Origin: Xiphophorus maculatus
Taxonomy: Eukaryota; Chordata; Actinopteri; Cyprinodontiformes; Poeciliidae
Direction of reading: 5' to 3'
Assembly (NCBI RefSeq): GCF_002775205.1
Contig: NC_036454.1
Location: 4,283,882-4,347,881, forward strand
Length of the DNA: 64,000 bases
Made by a program: the position numbers and the translations under genes. Of the stretch, positions 1 through 12,400 are shown piece after piece; the first letter of the stretch is position 1, and the number at the start of each line of letters is the position of its first letter. The notes under the pieces were generated by a model that saw only the letters and a list, made by a program, of their open reading frames with translations, was not told where the DNA came from and did not search any database.

Positions 1-783
1 TCCATCTGTGTAATACTAAGATAAATATCAGTGATATTTACTGTAGTGCTTACTGCAGAACTAGCAAAATTAGCTTAGCTAATGTAGCTTTTATCTGCAA
101 GCTAAGACGGACATGCAGCCTACCAAGATGGCGGTTCCTGGGGGAACAATGTATTACTAATAATTGATAACCAAAACATCAAACTTTATTTAGCTGAAAG
201 TTTACAAAACAGCCAAATAAATTAGCGGTTTAGGGTTCATCCAGAAAACATTAATTATGGGAAGCTAAGTGCGCTAAATGTTTTTCAATGTTAGCAAAAA
301 TGCTAAAGCGCTAAATGCAAAATTAGCGGATCAGTGGAAGTGTGCCCACTACTGGTCAGCAGGTGTTACACTGCAAATCCTCAAAATTTTACCAAGTGTT
401 TTAGTCTAGTTTCTAGTGAAAATATCTTAGTACACTTGAAATACGACAAAAATATCTTACACATAACTTTTCAACAAGTGGAAGTAGTACTTTTTATAAT
501 TCTTAAGGAATTAATGACCTAAAACAACCTCCTAAGTTAGTTTTGTCTTGATTCAAATGTGTTAAGATGTTTAAACTAAAAACTAAACGAAAATATTTGG
601 AAAGTTTTTGTGTTTTTGCAGTCAAGCTTTGAATGTTCAGAGAAAATGCTAATCTCTTCTTCGGATATCAAAGTGAAGAAAACTTTTCATAATTTTAAGT
701 CTTGTTAGCATAAATATGAAAGCTGGAGGTTTAAAATAGTAACTTTATGTCAGAAGTAATGCTGATTCTTTGCTCCTGTGCAG
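1..783. other. unc13 intron sequence at the left edge
   Basis: No coding exon was recognised. The first 330 nt repeat AGCTAA/TTAGC words (old repeat remnants), and 366-622 is a copy of the dispersed ACTGCAAAAACAC family. Confidence 0.5.
366..622. repeat. Dispersed repeat family A (ACTGCAAAAACACAAAATCT termini)
   Basis: The left arm (ACCAAGTGTTTTAGTCTAG, ATCTTAGTACACTTGAAATA) and the inverted right arm ending TTTTTGTGTTTTTGCAG make a palindromic MITE-like unit shared with the copies at 4141, 39681, 41485, 41921 and 58961. Confidence 0.7.
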
Positions 784-3700
784 TTAACAGCTGAGGAGGA
801 GAGGGTACGTCTGAATTTTCTCTCACCCTCCTTCCTCCTGTCAGTGGGAAGATAAACCTTTTCCCTCCCTGCAGTCTGTACGTTCGGATATTTTTAGACT
901 CCTCTTCCTCTTTCTGACAATTCCTCTTTTCCCTACGAATAAAAAACAAACCAAAAAATTTCCCGTTCCAACTGATCCGTTGCTGCGTGTTTTTCCAAAA
1001 AGCTTGAGAATGAGGAGGAGGAACCTGACGAATGCGATGAAGAGGTGGGTTTTATGGATAAACTGAGTTTTTCATTTTGTGTTTGAAATGTTATATGAAG
1101 GTACAGTTGTCAGACGTTTACATAAAATTATTAATTTGGAGTTTTAATTATTTATTTGAATCGTTTTTTTCAAAGCAGGATGATCAGAAAACTCAACTTT
1201 TATCAATAAGAACATCGAGATGCAGTTTTATTTTAAAATTACACAAATATATAATATATATAAATATATACAGTATGTATTATTATCATTTTTTTTAGTA
1301 AATATGTTAAATTTGTTGTTTTATTATTTAAAACCAGTTTTTAAATTGCCGATACAGTCAGAGATAAAGATGTACGTCCTTTGTTCTTAAGCTAAAACGT
1401 TTTGCTCCATGGGTCAAACCTATTATATATATTTCATATTAATCCTGTCCAGAAGCATATTAATAATGAGGAGTGTTGCTATTTTTACTCCATAAGGTCA
1501 AAGGTGACGTACGAGGTGGAGCTCAGGGACGCCTGTGAAAAACCAACGTTTTTATTCATTGTGAATCAAAATTAGAGCCAAGTGCTCTGAACGAACACAG
1601 TCACAACGGAAACTTTACATCTCCTTCAACGCTACCAAGTTCAAGGTTTTTGTTACATAAATGAGAAGAAAATATGCTTCAAGATCAGAAAACCTAAATC
1701 AAAACAGCTACACTGTTGATGCAATCTTGGTTTATTTAAACATTTCCATCGTATTTCCAACATTTCATGTCATCATGAATGTAGTTCAGGTTACATTCCC
1801 CTCATGACTCAACTATGCCACCTGGTGACATAAACTGGTTACTGCATTAAACTCTTGCCCGTCTAATTAATAAAATAGTTTTAATTCGTTATAAAGGCGC
1901 TAATCTAGATTCTTCTTCTCCTCTGAAGATGTAATAAAATTTATAAATAATAGATATTTGTTTCTCTGAAATAGACCATTTATTTTTAGTAATGGATGGA
2001 TGGATGGACGGAAGGATGGATGTAGCGATGGATGGATGAACTGATGGATGGATGTATTTAACTTCTGTTACTCATCAGATCTCCACATGGACTCATTCCT
2101 CTATATTTACGTTTCTTTGTCTGTTTTCATTTGTCTCTGTTTAAATCTCCCATTATTCTGTTATTTCCTGTTATTTCCCATTATTCCCTGTTATTCTCTG
2201 TTATTCTCTGCCTTCCCCGTTATTTCCCGTTATTCCCTGCTGTTCCCCATTATTTCCTGTTATTTCCCGTTATTCCCCGTTATTCTCCGTTATTCCCCGT
2301 TGTTTCCTGTTATTTCCCATTATTCCTTGTTATTTTCTTTTGTTATTTCCCGTTATTCCCCATTATTTCCTGTTATTTCCTGTTATTCCCCGTTGTTTCC
2401 TGTTATTTCCCATTATTCCTTGTTATTTTCTGTTGTTATTTCCCGTTATTCCCCGTTATTCTGCGTTATTCCCCGTTGTTTCCTGTTATTCCACGTTATT
2501 TCCTGTTATTTCCCGTTATTCCTTGTTATTTTCTGTTGTTATTTCCCGTTATTCCCCGTTATTTTCTGTTATTTCCCATTATTCCCCGTTATTCTGCGTT
2601 ATTCCCCGTTGTTTCCTGTTATTCCACGTTATTTCCTGTTATTTCCCGTTATTTTCTGTTATTTCCCATTATTCCCCGTTATTCTGCGTTATTCCCCGTT
2701 GTTTCCTGTTATTCCACGTTATTTCCTGTTATTTCCCGTTATTTTCTGTTATTTCCTGTTATTTCCCGTTATTCCCTGTTATTCCCCGATATTTCCCATT
2801 CGCTTGTTGCCAGCAGGCCGTTAGCGATAACGAAGGAGAAGACGGCATGGTGGGTAGGAAGTAGCAGAAAATAAAAACCTGCTTTCATAGTCTTTATGTT
2901 TAAAATAACCGTCTTTGTTTGGTTCTTTTGGTTTAAATCTTCACCGCCTTCAGTCTCAGGACTCTAAGGTGAGAAGATCACTGAGCTCTTCGTTTTCTTT
3001 AATTACTGACTCATTTCTTTGATTATTTTATTTAGTTTCATTTCTTAATGTTTTTTTTATTTTTATTCTACCAAATGTCAGTCTGGCTGCTCAGACTCTG
3101 GGGGATCTGAGGTAAGACTAAAGCAAAGGCAACAGAGTTGGGTAGTAACTAGTTACATTTACCTGAGTAACTTTTTGGAAAAATCTTACTTTTAAGAGTA
3201 TTTATGCCGTATATTCTCTATTTTTTACTTTAGATTCTGTTTTTAAACTAAACCTGAGCTTAAGATAAAAAGTAATTCCCCCAAAACGAATTACTTGTAT
3301 TTATTTTAGTATACGAGTATTTCTTTAGTTTAAATGTACTCATTAAAAACGTGAAAGTCAAACGGAGAACTTTGAAAAGACTCACAGGTGTTTGTGAGTC
3401 TTTTATGTTGCTTCATTTCTTCTTTCAAAATTGTTTTAATTCAGACACATGTAAGGTTTCAATTGAGTTTAATTTGAAGTTCATACTTTGACTAGGCCAC
3501 TTTAAAACATTCACTTTGTTTAGTTGTTTTGATAAGTGCACATGCTTCTTAATAAATAAATACACACAAAAATATTTACTGCACAAACCATTAAGTCAAA
3601 CCCCCAGTTAAACATTTTCTTAGATTTTTTTGCGTGATAAAAGTTTTTTTTTTAACACAAAATGGCTGAAAACTGGAAACTGGGATTTGGGAGTTTGTGA

Positions 3701-6700
3701 TGGAGAAACATTTTGAAGACTACTGAAAAGAAAAAGTTAAACCTTTTTCTCATTACTCTGCCTTTGATCTCAGAATTCTCACTTTTTCCTCTAAATTTTA
3801 ACTTTCATCAGAAGTTTGACCTTTATTCTAACTTTAATATCAGAATAACTCTAACAAAACAAAAAAAAAGAGAGAGTCCTGTTTTAGTTCTGTAGAATTG
3901 TGCCAGCCTGTGTCGGATGTTTTTATTTGTGGCATGTGATCTAAAGAGAGCAGTTTGTAACTCTGCCGCTCTCTCTGCTCTGCTGTCCCGTCGCAGGTTG
4001 ACAACAAAGAGAAGGAGAAGGTCAGTCGGGCCGCTGCGTTTTGTGTACAAAAACAGCTGAAAATGCTAAATGTTGTGAAAAAGTTCAGTAACTTTTCTAA
4101 CTTATTTCACAAAGTGAGACTCAGATTTGAATAAAAGAAAATCTTTCCAAGTGTTTTTGGTCTAATTTCTAATATATCTTAGTACACTTACAGTAAAACA
4201 AAACTGTTTTGCAAGTAGCTTTTCAGCAACAAAAAGGAGCTTGTTTTATGTAAATATTTTCTTAATATTGATTAAAAGTTCTAATTTTATTTATAACAAG
4301 ACATTTTTTGCATCCTGTAAGTCAAATCTACTAATGGAAATAGAACATTTTCATCATTATTAAGGAATTTTTTACTTAAACAATAACTAATAATTGACTT
4401 AAACTTGACTTACACTTAAACAAGTATATTTAGCTGAAAAGTTACTTGTAAGTTAGTTTTGCCTTATTTGAAGTTTACTAAAATATTTGAATTAGAAACT
4501 AGACTTGGTTAGATTTCTAATATTGAATAAAGAAAGGCTTAAATGAATTTGCGGAATGTGCCAATTTAATAATAATCAGAATAATCAATTGTATTTTGCA
4601 GTCTTTTTCTGTAATGAATCAATAAAATATGAGTTTCACTTTCTGAAATAAGTGAGAAAACGCATTAAACTTTTTCCCGATACGTTTTTTGAGCTGTTCT
4701 TTGTTATAGTGATCCTTTCTGTTTGAGTTGAAAGACAAAGAATCCCATCAGAGCAGGAAACTGCAGCTGTGCTCATTTATAGACGTCAAAAAGACTAAAT
4801 AAATTAAAACGATCAGCTTCCTGCTGTTACATGGAGTTTCCAGACATATTTTATTCTATCTCAGAGAAAAGATGTGGGTTTCTGGCTGCTGCAGTCAGAT
4901 GACTGAAGAGGGAGCTGAAGTGGAAACCAAACATTTGAGATATTTCAAACTTTTTCTTTTGAGCACAGAACGTCTCCCATAGTGGTAGAAGAAACCAGAC
5001 TTTAGGAGTTTCCTTTTAATGTTTTATCACTGAGCCCATGGCTGTTGGTGAAATCTGGTTGAATTGAATAGATTTTAGTTTGTTTTGTGATAAGAGCAGT
5101 TGTTATCTGCCCTCCTGTAGGACGACTCCTCAGCTTATGATGAGAGCGAAGACGAGCAGGAGAAGGTTTGCTTTGTTTGGTCTCTTACTGCGAATGCAAA
5201 CAATTAATCCACTTAGGATTAATTATCGATTAATGGTTTATTAGATTAAAATTAGATGCAACTGATTAGCTAGTAATGTCCGTTTAGACCTTTACGTATT
5301 TAGTTAGGCTGCCGTCCAGCAGAGGGCGACGCTGGTCGTCCTTAACTGGAGCCAGTTGATACAGAAACAAAGATGGCGGAGCCATAACGGAACAGAAACC
5401 AGGAAAAAAATTCTAAAAAAAACTAATTCCAGCTTTTTTTCCTCACAATTTTGACTTTTTCTCAAAATTGACTTTTTTCTCGGAATTCACTTTCTTCTCC
5501 AAATATTGGGTATAATCTCAGAAATCCAATTTTTATCTGAATTCTGTTTGTTTTTCTCCAAATTTTTGCTTCAATCTCAGTAGTCTGACAAAAAATTCAA
5601 ATTCTGTTTAGGGGCCCTAATCTTCCATAACAAGGCACTTTATGCTTTTCTTCTTTCAAATAAAACTCGACAAACTCATTAAAGTTTTCCTCCTAATTGC
5701 GCTTCCTTCAACCGAGCTGCCTGATGGAGCAGCGTTAACTTCTCAACAAAAAATTACTTATTTGCTACGAAGGCGAGGATGTGAAAATACAACATTATTT
5801 CAAAATAATGTTGAAATTTCATGATTTTTTTAATACAAGAGTAAAAAGGTTTTTAATAAAATGTCCGCTTATCAATCAATATCTAGTCAATCGATAACAT
5901 TTGCTCATTAATCGATAACTTGCATCCTTATTTCTATCTTCATTTATTTAACAAACCTTTACTGCTCATGGAAATCCTCCCATTGGCTCATTATTATCCT
6001 CGTTTTTCCTGTGTTGACCAGGTCTCTTGTTTCCGTGCGCCGCTGTCCTGCAGCTTTCAGATGTGTCTCTTCTGCAGCTGGATCAGGTTAATGGCCGCTT
6101 CCATTCAGCCGTTTTGGCAAGAATTGCATCCAAAAGCTGCAGGATAGTTGCTCTCCCTAATCCATTTCCCTCCTCTTATCTTTATTTAAACTGTCATGTT
6201 TTTCTGTTCTTCCTTTCTTTGGTCAAAAGCTTGACGAAGAGAAGGTGAGGCATAAACAGAATAACTTGACATTTACATTTGTCTTTATTGGTTTTTATTT
6301 AAGATTTGAACCAATTTTCTATTTCGTTTTTTTTTTAATATATTTCAATCTCTTTTCAGACCGAAACCAAAAAGGAAAAGGTTTGTTTGTGCTTCTAATT
6401 CCTCATCCTGATAGTATTTCACAAATCTTTAGCCAGTTTTGGGGGTAAACAATATGGCTGAAAAAAATTTGCACGATATAAACTTTTCATATCAGTCTAT
6501 CAAACATTATTGATTAGTTTTTGTTTTAGGAGAAGTTCAGTGAACTTTCTGAAAGTGATAGAACAAGATGGCCGCCAGCATGTTGTTTTTGCTTAGAGTG
6601 TGTGTGAGGATGTACAGAAGAAGCTCTGGCTCACACACACACGTGTCCTTACAGGCTGAAAAGAAAGATGAAGAAAAGCAGGTTTGTGATCTCATTTCAC

Positions 6701-9413
6701 CTCCATCTGGGGAAAACTTCCTTTTAGCGTTTCTTTACTGTATTGCTTCCTGAACCGGCTTATCTTTACACTTTAGACTGGCAGGTTTAGTTACTTATTT
6801 CCCTTAATGATTAGTTTATTTTAAATACATACAGTATATGTTTTAACTTGAAACAAAACACCTCAGCTAGTTGTGAAACATTATGATTATTGGGGCCAGA
6901 CTAAAAGTTTTTTTATTACTAGAATATAGCTTATTAATATGACAATTGAGCCATAAAATTACCAGAAGAAAGTAGAAAAATACACACAAAAAAGCATTGA
7001 TAGTTTAAAAAATCCAACTCAGTCATTTGCTCAATAGCTTCAAAGTCCTGCTACTGACTAGAATTTGATGCTGATGTATTAAAATATTAAGGATTTTTTC
7101 ATTTGTAAAACTGACACCGATATATAACTGCAAATGATTGTCAACATTCGTCATTTTGATTTTTAATCATTTGTTTGTGGGGGAATTCTTATAAAGTTAC
7201 TACTTCATTAATATGCAACCTTGTTATAACATTTCTCTGGTAATAGACATTTTTCTTGCATTTTTACAACTTTATTCTTGTATTATTATTTTGACTTTGT
7301 TGAATAATTTTATTCTCACACAATTACGACTATTCTCATTTTCCAACTTTATTGTGGTATTATGACTTTATTCTCATATTATCTCATTCTTGTAACACTG
7401 ACTTTAGTCCCATATAATTATAACTGTATACTCATATTATTTCGACTTTATTCTCATAATATTATGTCTTTAATCTGGTTAATCTGGTAATATAGCACTG
7501 TTGTCATAAAACTATGACTTTATTCCCAAAATGAAAAAAGTCTTGGCTTTAATACTCACCATAAATATATTTGTTTATTGTGCAAGGAAAATATTGCATA
7601 ACTTCTTTCTTGAATGTTTTCATCCTCATTTTTGCCAAAGGAGGAGTCTAACACCAAAGAGGTGGGTTCTTAAATCACATTATTAATTACTTAAGTGGAA
7701 GAAAAAAAGGTGATAAAACAAACCACCAGTTACCCAGAAGAAGCTCACTTTATTCTTTTTATGCCAAGACTTTCCATTTAAAATTAGGAAATGTAAATGT
7801 AGATTAAAACTATAAATGTGAATGGAGAGGAAAAACAACAGAATTCAAAAGCTCTTCTTGTACATCCTGATTGAAACTGTTAAGCTTGTTTTCCTTTTTC
7901 CAGCTTTAAAATAATTGATAAAAACTAAAGAGACATTTTTTATTCTTGATTTTTAGAGTTTTTAATGTCTTTAGAGGAGAACATAATTCAAATCCTATTA
8001 TTAGATCAAATAACCACAAATCAACTGTAAAGATGTTCATGTTTCTATATGTTGACATTGTGTGTGATGACTTTGAGACCCAATTAAAGCCGACCGGGTC
8101 AATGGTTCTGTCTGCTGACCCAGTTTCCTCCCACAGTTCCCAGAAGTGTTTCCACTTAATTCTACCATTAGTGGCTGCTAGAAACCCATTTTGGATCTAT
8201 TTGTCCATTATTTACCTCTGCTGAGTGTGCTTTTAGATTGTTGCTAGCATAACGGGGAGAAAAGGCTTCCTTAGATGGTAGTCGTTTAATGTTTTATTTT
8301 TTGTTTGGTTTGCTTTTTAGTCAAAAGACGAAGTCAACAAGGTTTGTTTGCTTAGTGAACATCATCTTTCCTTCCCATTTTATGTGATAGATATAGATTG
8401 TTGGTACTGGAATATAACAAGTGGAGAGTGCCTAATTAGTAACTGATGAAATAATTGTTTACATGTGTCATTCATTTACTAAAATGAATGACTCATTAAA
8501 TGGTTTCATATCATTTTAAAAGTTAGATAAAATTATTTCATCATTTAATACATTATTTTATGTTTCAGTGTTTTCAGCACATCAATTTAAACGGTCATTT
8601 TCACCCATTAAACTCTGTGGGTGGGACTAACGGAGACCTTGATCTCTGATTGGCTGCTTCTGTACAGATCCCGATATCTGATTGGCTGCTTCAGAGTCGA
8701 GACAACTTCCACTAAGTTAGCTACAACTCTGAGGTCAATATTTTCACTCGAAAGTGCATAAATATCTCCAAGAAGTTGTTGTACTTTATTTACTACAAAC
8801 TCTTAGTGAGCAGCTCCAGCCTCGACAGCTCTAGTTGGATCTGAAATATCAAATATCGATAATAATAGCATCGAAGAAGCTGTCACAGACGACTGCATTA
8901 ACGTTAGCCCCGCCCACTAGCTAACAGCGGCTAACGCTATCTTGTGACCTTCTTGCTGACATTTCAGACCAAATTAAAGATATACAGGCTGGAGTTGCTC
9001 ACCCAAAGTTTGTAGTAAATAAATTATAGCAATTTATTGGGATTAACCCCACACTAATAGTGAAAATATTAACTTCAGAGCGGTAGCAAACTTCAAAGGC
9101 GTTGTCTTCGCTCGCTGTATGAAGCAGCCAATCAGACCACAGGGTGTCTGTAGAAGCGCCCAATCAGACGTTAGGCTGTCCCTTAATCCCGCCCAGCGAG
9201 TTTGAGGGGTGAAAATGACAGTTTTTCACCCATTATAATCATATTCATTATAATCATGAATTATAATTCATGATTAGAATTAATCATGAATGAATTATAG
9301 TCACTTTGTGCCCGTCTGTCATCAAGTGATACTTATTATTATGTTTGTCTTATTTTTTAAATGTTATTTTTCCTTCTGGAAAGACTGAAGCCACTGCTGT
9401 GGTCACAAAGAAG
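784..9413 (+). CDS. unc13: unc13 linker: 13 candidate phase-0 microexons (15-45 nt)
   Basis: Upstream of the first MHD2 exon is a run of short segments, each bounded by AG and GT, each a multiple of three and each starting and ending in phase 0: 784-804 (LTAEEER), 1003-1044 ([14 protein letters not shown]), 2814-2849 ([12 protein letters not shown]), 2954-2968 (SQDSK), 3082-3111 ([10 protein letters not shown]), 3997-4020 (VDNKEKEK), 5121-5165 ([15 protein letters not shown]), 6230-6244 (LDEEK), 6360-6380 (TETKKEK), 6655-6681 (AEKKDEEKQ), 7641-7661 (EESNTKE), 8321-8341 (SKDEVNK), 9384-9413 ([10 protein letters not shown]). Together they give 348 nt, 116 residues, strongly acidic and lysine-rich, between MHD1 (outside) and MHD2. 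The shared phase, shared composition and good splice sites argue that most are real and individually skippable. Single members, especially the 15-nt ones, could be chance. The role is unknown; a disordered, tunable linker is inference. Confidence 0.6.
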
Positions 9414-12400
9414 GTACGAAACTAAATGGTCAAAGATGATTTTGCTGCACTTTTAGTTACAAAGTTTGTTATACTAACAGAGCAGGGATTAGTTATGTGA
9501 ACTGTGTTTTTTTTTTTTCCATATACAGAAAAATGTTATAATTTTCAAACATTAACTCAATACTTACTATTCAACATCTTTGCTTTGTGTTGGTTGATCC
9601 ATCCGTCCCATCCAAGATGTGTACATTGCAGTCTGCAGATTTTTTTAATGTAACCACTTAAGATTATTTTACACAATATTAGAAATTCATGAAAAACTCA
9701 ATTTCTTTTGTAAATAAGTAAATCAACATTTTTATTGCATTCTTTTAGTGAATGCTTGATCATTTGTAGCAAAGGATGCAAATACTCCAAACATCAACAT
9801 TGGATCAACTTATCAATACAGTACAGGGCTGAGCTGTCCTATTATTGATTAATAAAAGGAGATTTTATTTTTTAAATATGGAATTTGAATTTGGTGAGAC
9901 TAAATCTCAGGAGTTCTGGGTTGAACATATTTATTTTAAATGTAAAATATGTATAATTTGTATACAGTTCTGGCTTAATTACCTCACTGAGTATAGAGTT
10001 TGTATACCCCAGTTTTTGATTAATCGATTACTAAAGCAGTGGACAATTATCGTTTAATTGTGATTAATCTGATTAATTGTTTCAGCCCTTGTGTAAATGC
10101 TAAAAAAGCTTCTTTCCTGTTCATTTTGCCCTTTAAGGGAAGCTGCAGGGTGACAGTGTCAGTTTTGCCCTTATTATCTGCTGCTTTAAATTTAGTAAAC
10201 TTCCAGCAGTGAAGGTAAACAGAATATACTAGTTTAAATCCTAAATATCTTATCATAGGATGTAAAAACTGTACATGACCTTCAGTTTGATGTTTACATG
10301 CCCATAAATATGTTTTACGTGACTTTGCATAAACACAAAGTCACAGTTCTGTCGGTCACAGTTTTGTTGACCGACCTTTCACCTCCAACATTTATCAATT
10401 ATAATGCAAGAAGGTAAAGCTTTAGTCCGCTTATATAGACTCTGTGGCAGCGTGCCCAGTGTCTGCTAGCTAATAACGCTCTTCTGCGTTATTGATGGAG
10501 CTTTTTAATAAAGACTGATTAGGACATTCGCCTTGTATTCGTCCAGCTGCTGCTGCTTTGACTGGTGTAACACAGAGAGAACGCAAAGCATCCAAATGAG
10601 CTGCAGTTTTCTTACTCCTAGATTTATTTTATTGGTTTTCTACCAAGCAGCTCAAGGCCAAGTTTAACGTTGAAGGGTTTTTTCCATGAAGAAGCTTCAT
10701 GTTGTGCCCACGATTTTTGGCCCGTTTTGGCTTCTATATTTGTTTCTATACAGAAAAGAACAAGAAGAAACTAACTTTCTGTAGCAGTTAGCGTTGCTGC
10801 ATTGCTAGCTTTACATAAACAGAAAAAACAGAAGGAGATTTACAAAACCAATGTTTAAAAACGGTAATCATATACCAAAATAAGTGGCACATTTTATTTT
10901 AAAGTTTGCCAAGCTAATCACAACAATCCTACCATTTATAAACTAACTTTCTGTAGCAGTTAGCATTGCTGCATTGCTAGCTTGTACAGAAACAAGGCTG
11001 AGGAACTATCTATCAAGGCTATAACTATCTACATTGTACAATAATCATAAGCCAGGTTAAATGTCACATTTTAAAAATTGTCAACGATTAATAATTTAGA
11101 AGAGACTCCTTGCTAATTCTTTGTAGCAGCTAGCTGTAGTGCTGTGCTAACATTAGCTTGTAGCTCCTCTCTGCTCTTTTTCAACAATATTTATGTTCTG
11201 AAGAGCAAAAAAGACGTTGGTATGAGCTGAAAATGGAAAAACGATTGAAACCATGAAAACTGACACCGGAGTGTCTCCTTAACGGGGCAACTGAGCAACA
11301 TTGAATGTGACATTGCAGCCTGGTTCTGGGTGCAGGTACCGACTCCAAACTGCGTCGGCCCTGTTAGCTTATCTCTTTAATCCTTTTTGTTTCTAACCAT
11401 GTTGCAGTTGGATACTGAAGCCGCCAACATCCTCAACGAACTCCAAGTGAAGCTCAACACCGTCCTGGACAACTTTAGTGCCGTGTTTGCCAAAAGGTAA
11501 CAACCCTCAGGACCTGGTTCGGATCTAAACCCAAATTAATGTGAACGATGTAAAAATAAAAAAATAAAAATCTGTTTTGCTAACTCAATCCACTCCAGTT
11601 TCCAGACTCGTATAAACAGCTGCATGCGACAGATGGCGGAGATCCTCTACCAGATGAAAGGCCCACCCAACCACAACACTGCAGAGGCGGACGCCGACAC
11701 AACGCTGAGGCCCCTAATGGAGTTTCTGGATGGGAAGTAAGTCATCAAGATGCTCACCATCTACCGTAGAGTAGGACCATTTTCATGGATATATAAAATA
11801 CTAAAATATTTGAAAATTCTGAACTTATTAAACTTCTTTTTGGGACCAAGATGGAACCATTTCACATGTGACACTTTAAACCTGCTGATGTGTATGCTAA
11901 CTAATAATGTACAGTAATTTTCCTGAGTAAAATAATCTTTTGCTTGTTTGGGTTTGTTTTGCTTTTTTTTTTTGATACGGCACCAAAACTGGCTCAGCCT
12001 TCAGGCCCTTAATCTCCTATCTCCGGCCCTGCTCATTTCATTATGACGGCCATTGTAGATTAAAAAAAGGGAGTGAATTTTCAGAAAAAGACCTAAACAT
12101 TTTCTAGAAAAACAACTAGGACATTTCTGAGACTCAAGTCAAAAATCTTTGTTTTTCTAGAACATTTCTGATATTACCTTCAAAATTTGAGTTTTTTTCT
12201 AGCAAATTCTCAAACTAAAATTATTTTGAGGATAATCTCACAATTTTCAAGGAAAATTTCTACTTTTCAAGCTAAGAAATTTCTGAGATTTTTCTAGAAA
12301 ATTTCTGTGATTTTTCTAGTAGGTTGTCGTACATCTGCCTTACAGACAAAACAGCAAATAATTTCATTCATAATTGAAAATGAAGGTTAAATATCTTCAA

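Noticed and set aside
601..660. Possible unc13 exon after TGTTTTTGCAG at 621
   Set aside because: The acceptor-like site is the end of a family A repeat and no in-frame donor follows.
2048..2874. Three long overlapping plus-strand frames (up to 258 codons) rich in Phe, Leu, Pro and Tyr
   Set aside because: They are translations of the CT-rich minisatellite in all three frames; no domain and no splice context.
6070..6090. Possible 9-nt microexon (LDQ) between TTCTGCAG and GTTAAT
   Set aside because: Too short to support, donor weak, composition not clearly like the array.
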